From a virus, in the IMG/VR virus record IMGVR_UViG_3300034198_016459, positions 1 through 31,721 of that record: a stretch of DNA of 31,721 nucleotides. One strand, given 5' to 3'. The position numbers were made by a program, and so were the translations under genes. Positions 31,624 to 31,721 of this stretch are shown piece after piece (position 1 is the stretch's first letter; each line of letters begins with the position of its first letter). A model generated the notes under the pieces. It was not told the origin of the DNA. It saw nothing but the letters and a program-made list of their open reading frames with translations, and did no database searches.

Positions 31624-31721
31624 GAGATCTGCCGCCACTGACCGCCGGGCTTTCTGATATACAGCTCGCCCTCGTGCATGACGATACTACCATGATGCTT
31701 AATATCACTGTAACACTGCGC
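31620..31721 (-). CDS. C-terminal end of an unknown protein, continues past the right edge
   Basis: The frame is open from the window edge for 33 codons to a TGA that overlaps the GTG of gp33. It reads CYSDIKHHGSIVMHEGELYI followed by RKPGGQWRQIS. The alternation of charged and hydrophobic residues and the tight GTGA junction suggest a real gene end. The rest lies outside the window, so no family is proposed. In T4 the gene next to 33 is dsbA, but nothing here supports that name. Confidence 0.6.
   Translation of the reverse strand, partial: AQCYSDIKHHGSIVMHEGELYIRKPGGQWRQIS

Overview
The window is part of the genome of a T4-like contractile-tailed phage (T4 superfamily). It carries recognisable T4 core proteins in a T4-like order: gp48, gp53, a gp27-like hub, gp5, gp25, gp6 and gp8; gp4 and gp26; and the replication/late-transcription group gp32, gp59, gp33. 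Several features resemble the T4-like phages of marine cyanobacteria and alphaproteobacteria more than T4 itself: very large, Asn/Thr/Ser-rich baseplate proteins, a DUF4815-type structural protein, a gp32 without zinc cysteines, and a gp33-neighbourhood metallopeptidase. The host cannot be fixed from the window. Coding density is extreme. No gene-free stretch exceeds about 75 bases, and no tRNA, insertion sequence, CRISPR array or attachment site was seen.

Layout. (1) 1-1629, plus strand: the 3' part of a multidomain glycosyltransferase, open at the left edge. (2) 1626-23731, minus strand: one long virion-morphogenesis block. Read in the direction of transcription it runs tail-tube cap gp48, wedge gp53, gp27-like hub, gp5 split into an OB hub protein and a separate needle, gp25, gp6, a gp7-position wedge protein, an enlarged gp8, a 1440-residue DUF4815 protein, a 739-residue structural protein, a small coiled-coil protein, a 12-residue-repeat fibre and two small structural proteins. 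(3) 23761-23781: a palindromic divergent pair of late-promoter boxes. (4) 23786-29047, plus strand: gp4, a conserved unknown, a tube-fold protein (gp54-like), gp26, and an 878-residue tail lysin or tape-measure-like protein; the run ends at a bidirectional terminator. (5) 29078-31721, minus strand: unknown partial gene, gp33, metallopeptidase, coiled-coil protein, gp59, gp32.

The most striking observation is at the end of gp26. A perfect T TTT TTT slippery heptamer is followed after 7 nt by a two-tier stem-loop, and then by a 61-codon -1-frame extension that looks like real protein but has no ATG, GTG or TTG start before its last third. This is the textbook layout of a programmed -1 frameshift. 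It lies directly upstream of the long tail gene, where lambda-like and P2-like phages make their frameshifted tail-assembly chaperones. Other points of note are the split gp5, a likely gp32 translational operator, a leaderless-looking gp4, hairpins next to late promoters, and a beta-rich insert module that seems to be shared by several successive baseplate genes.

Many genes are translationally coupled: TAATG at 1865, 3716, 16206, 24804 and 26411; ATGA at 30630 and 30908; GTGA at 20538 and 31623. Each block is therefore probably expressed as a polycistronic late transcript. Identifications rest on recalled family patterns read by eye; no database search was run.
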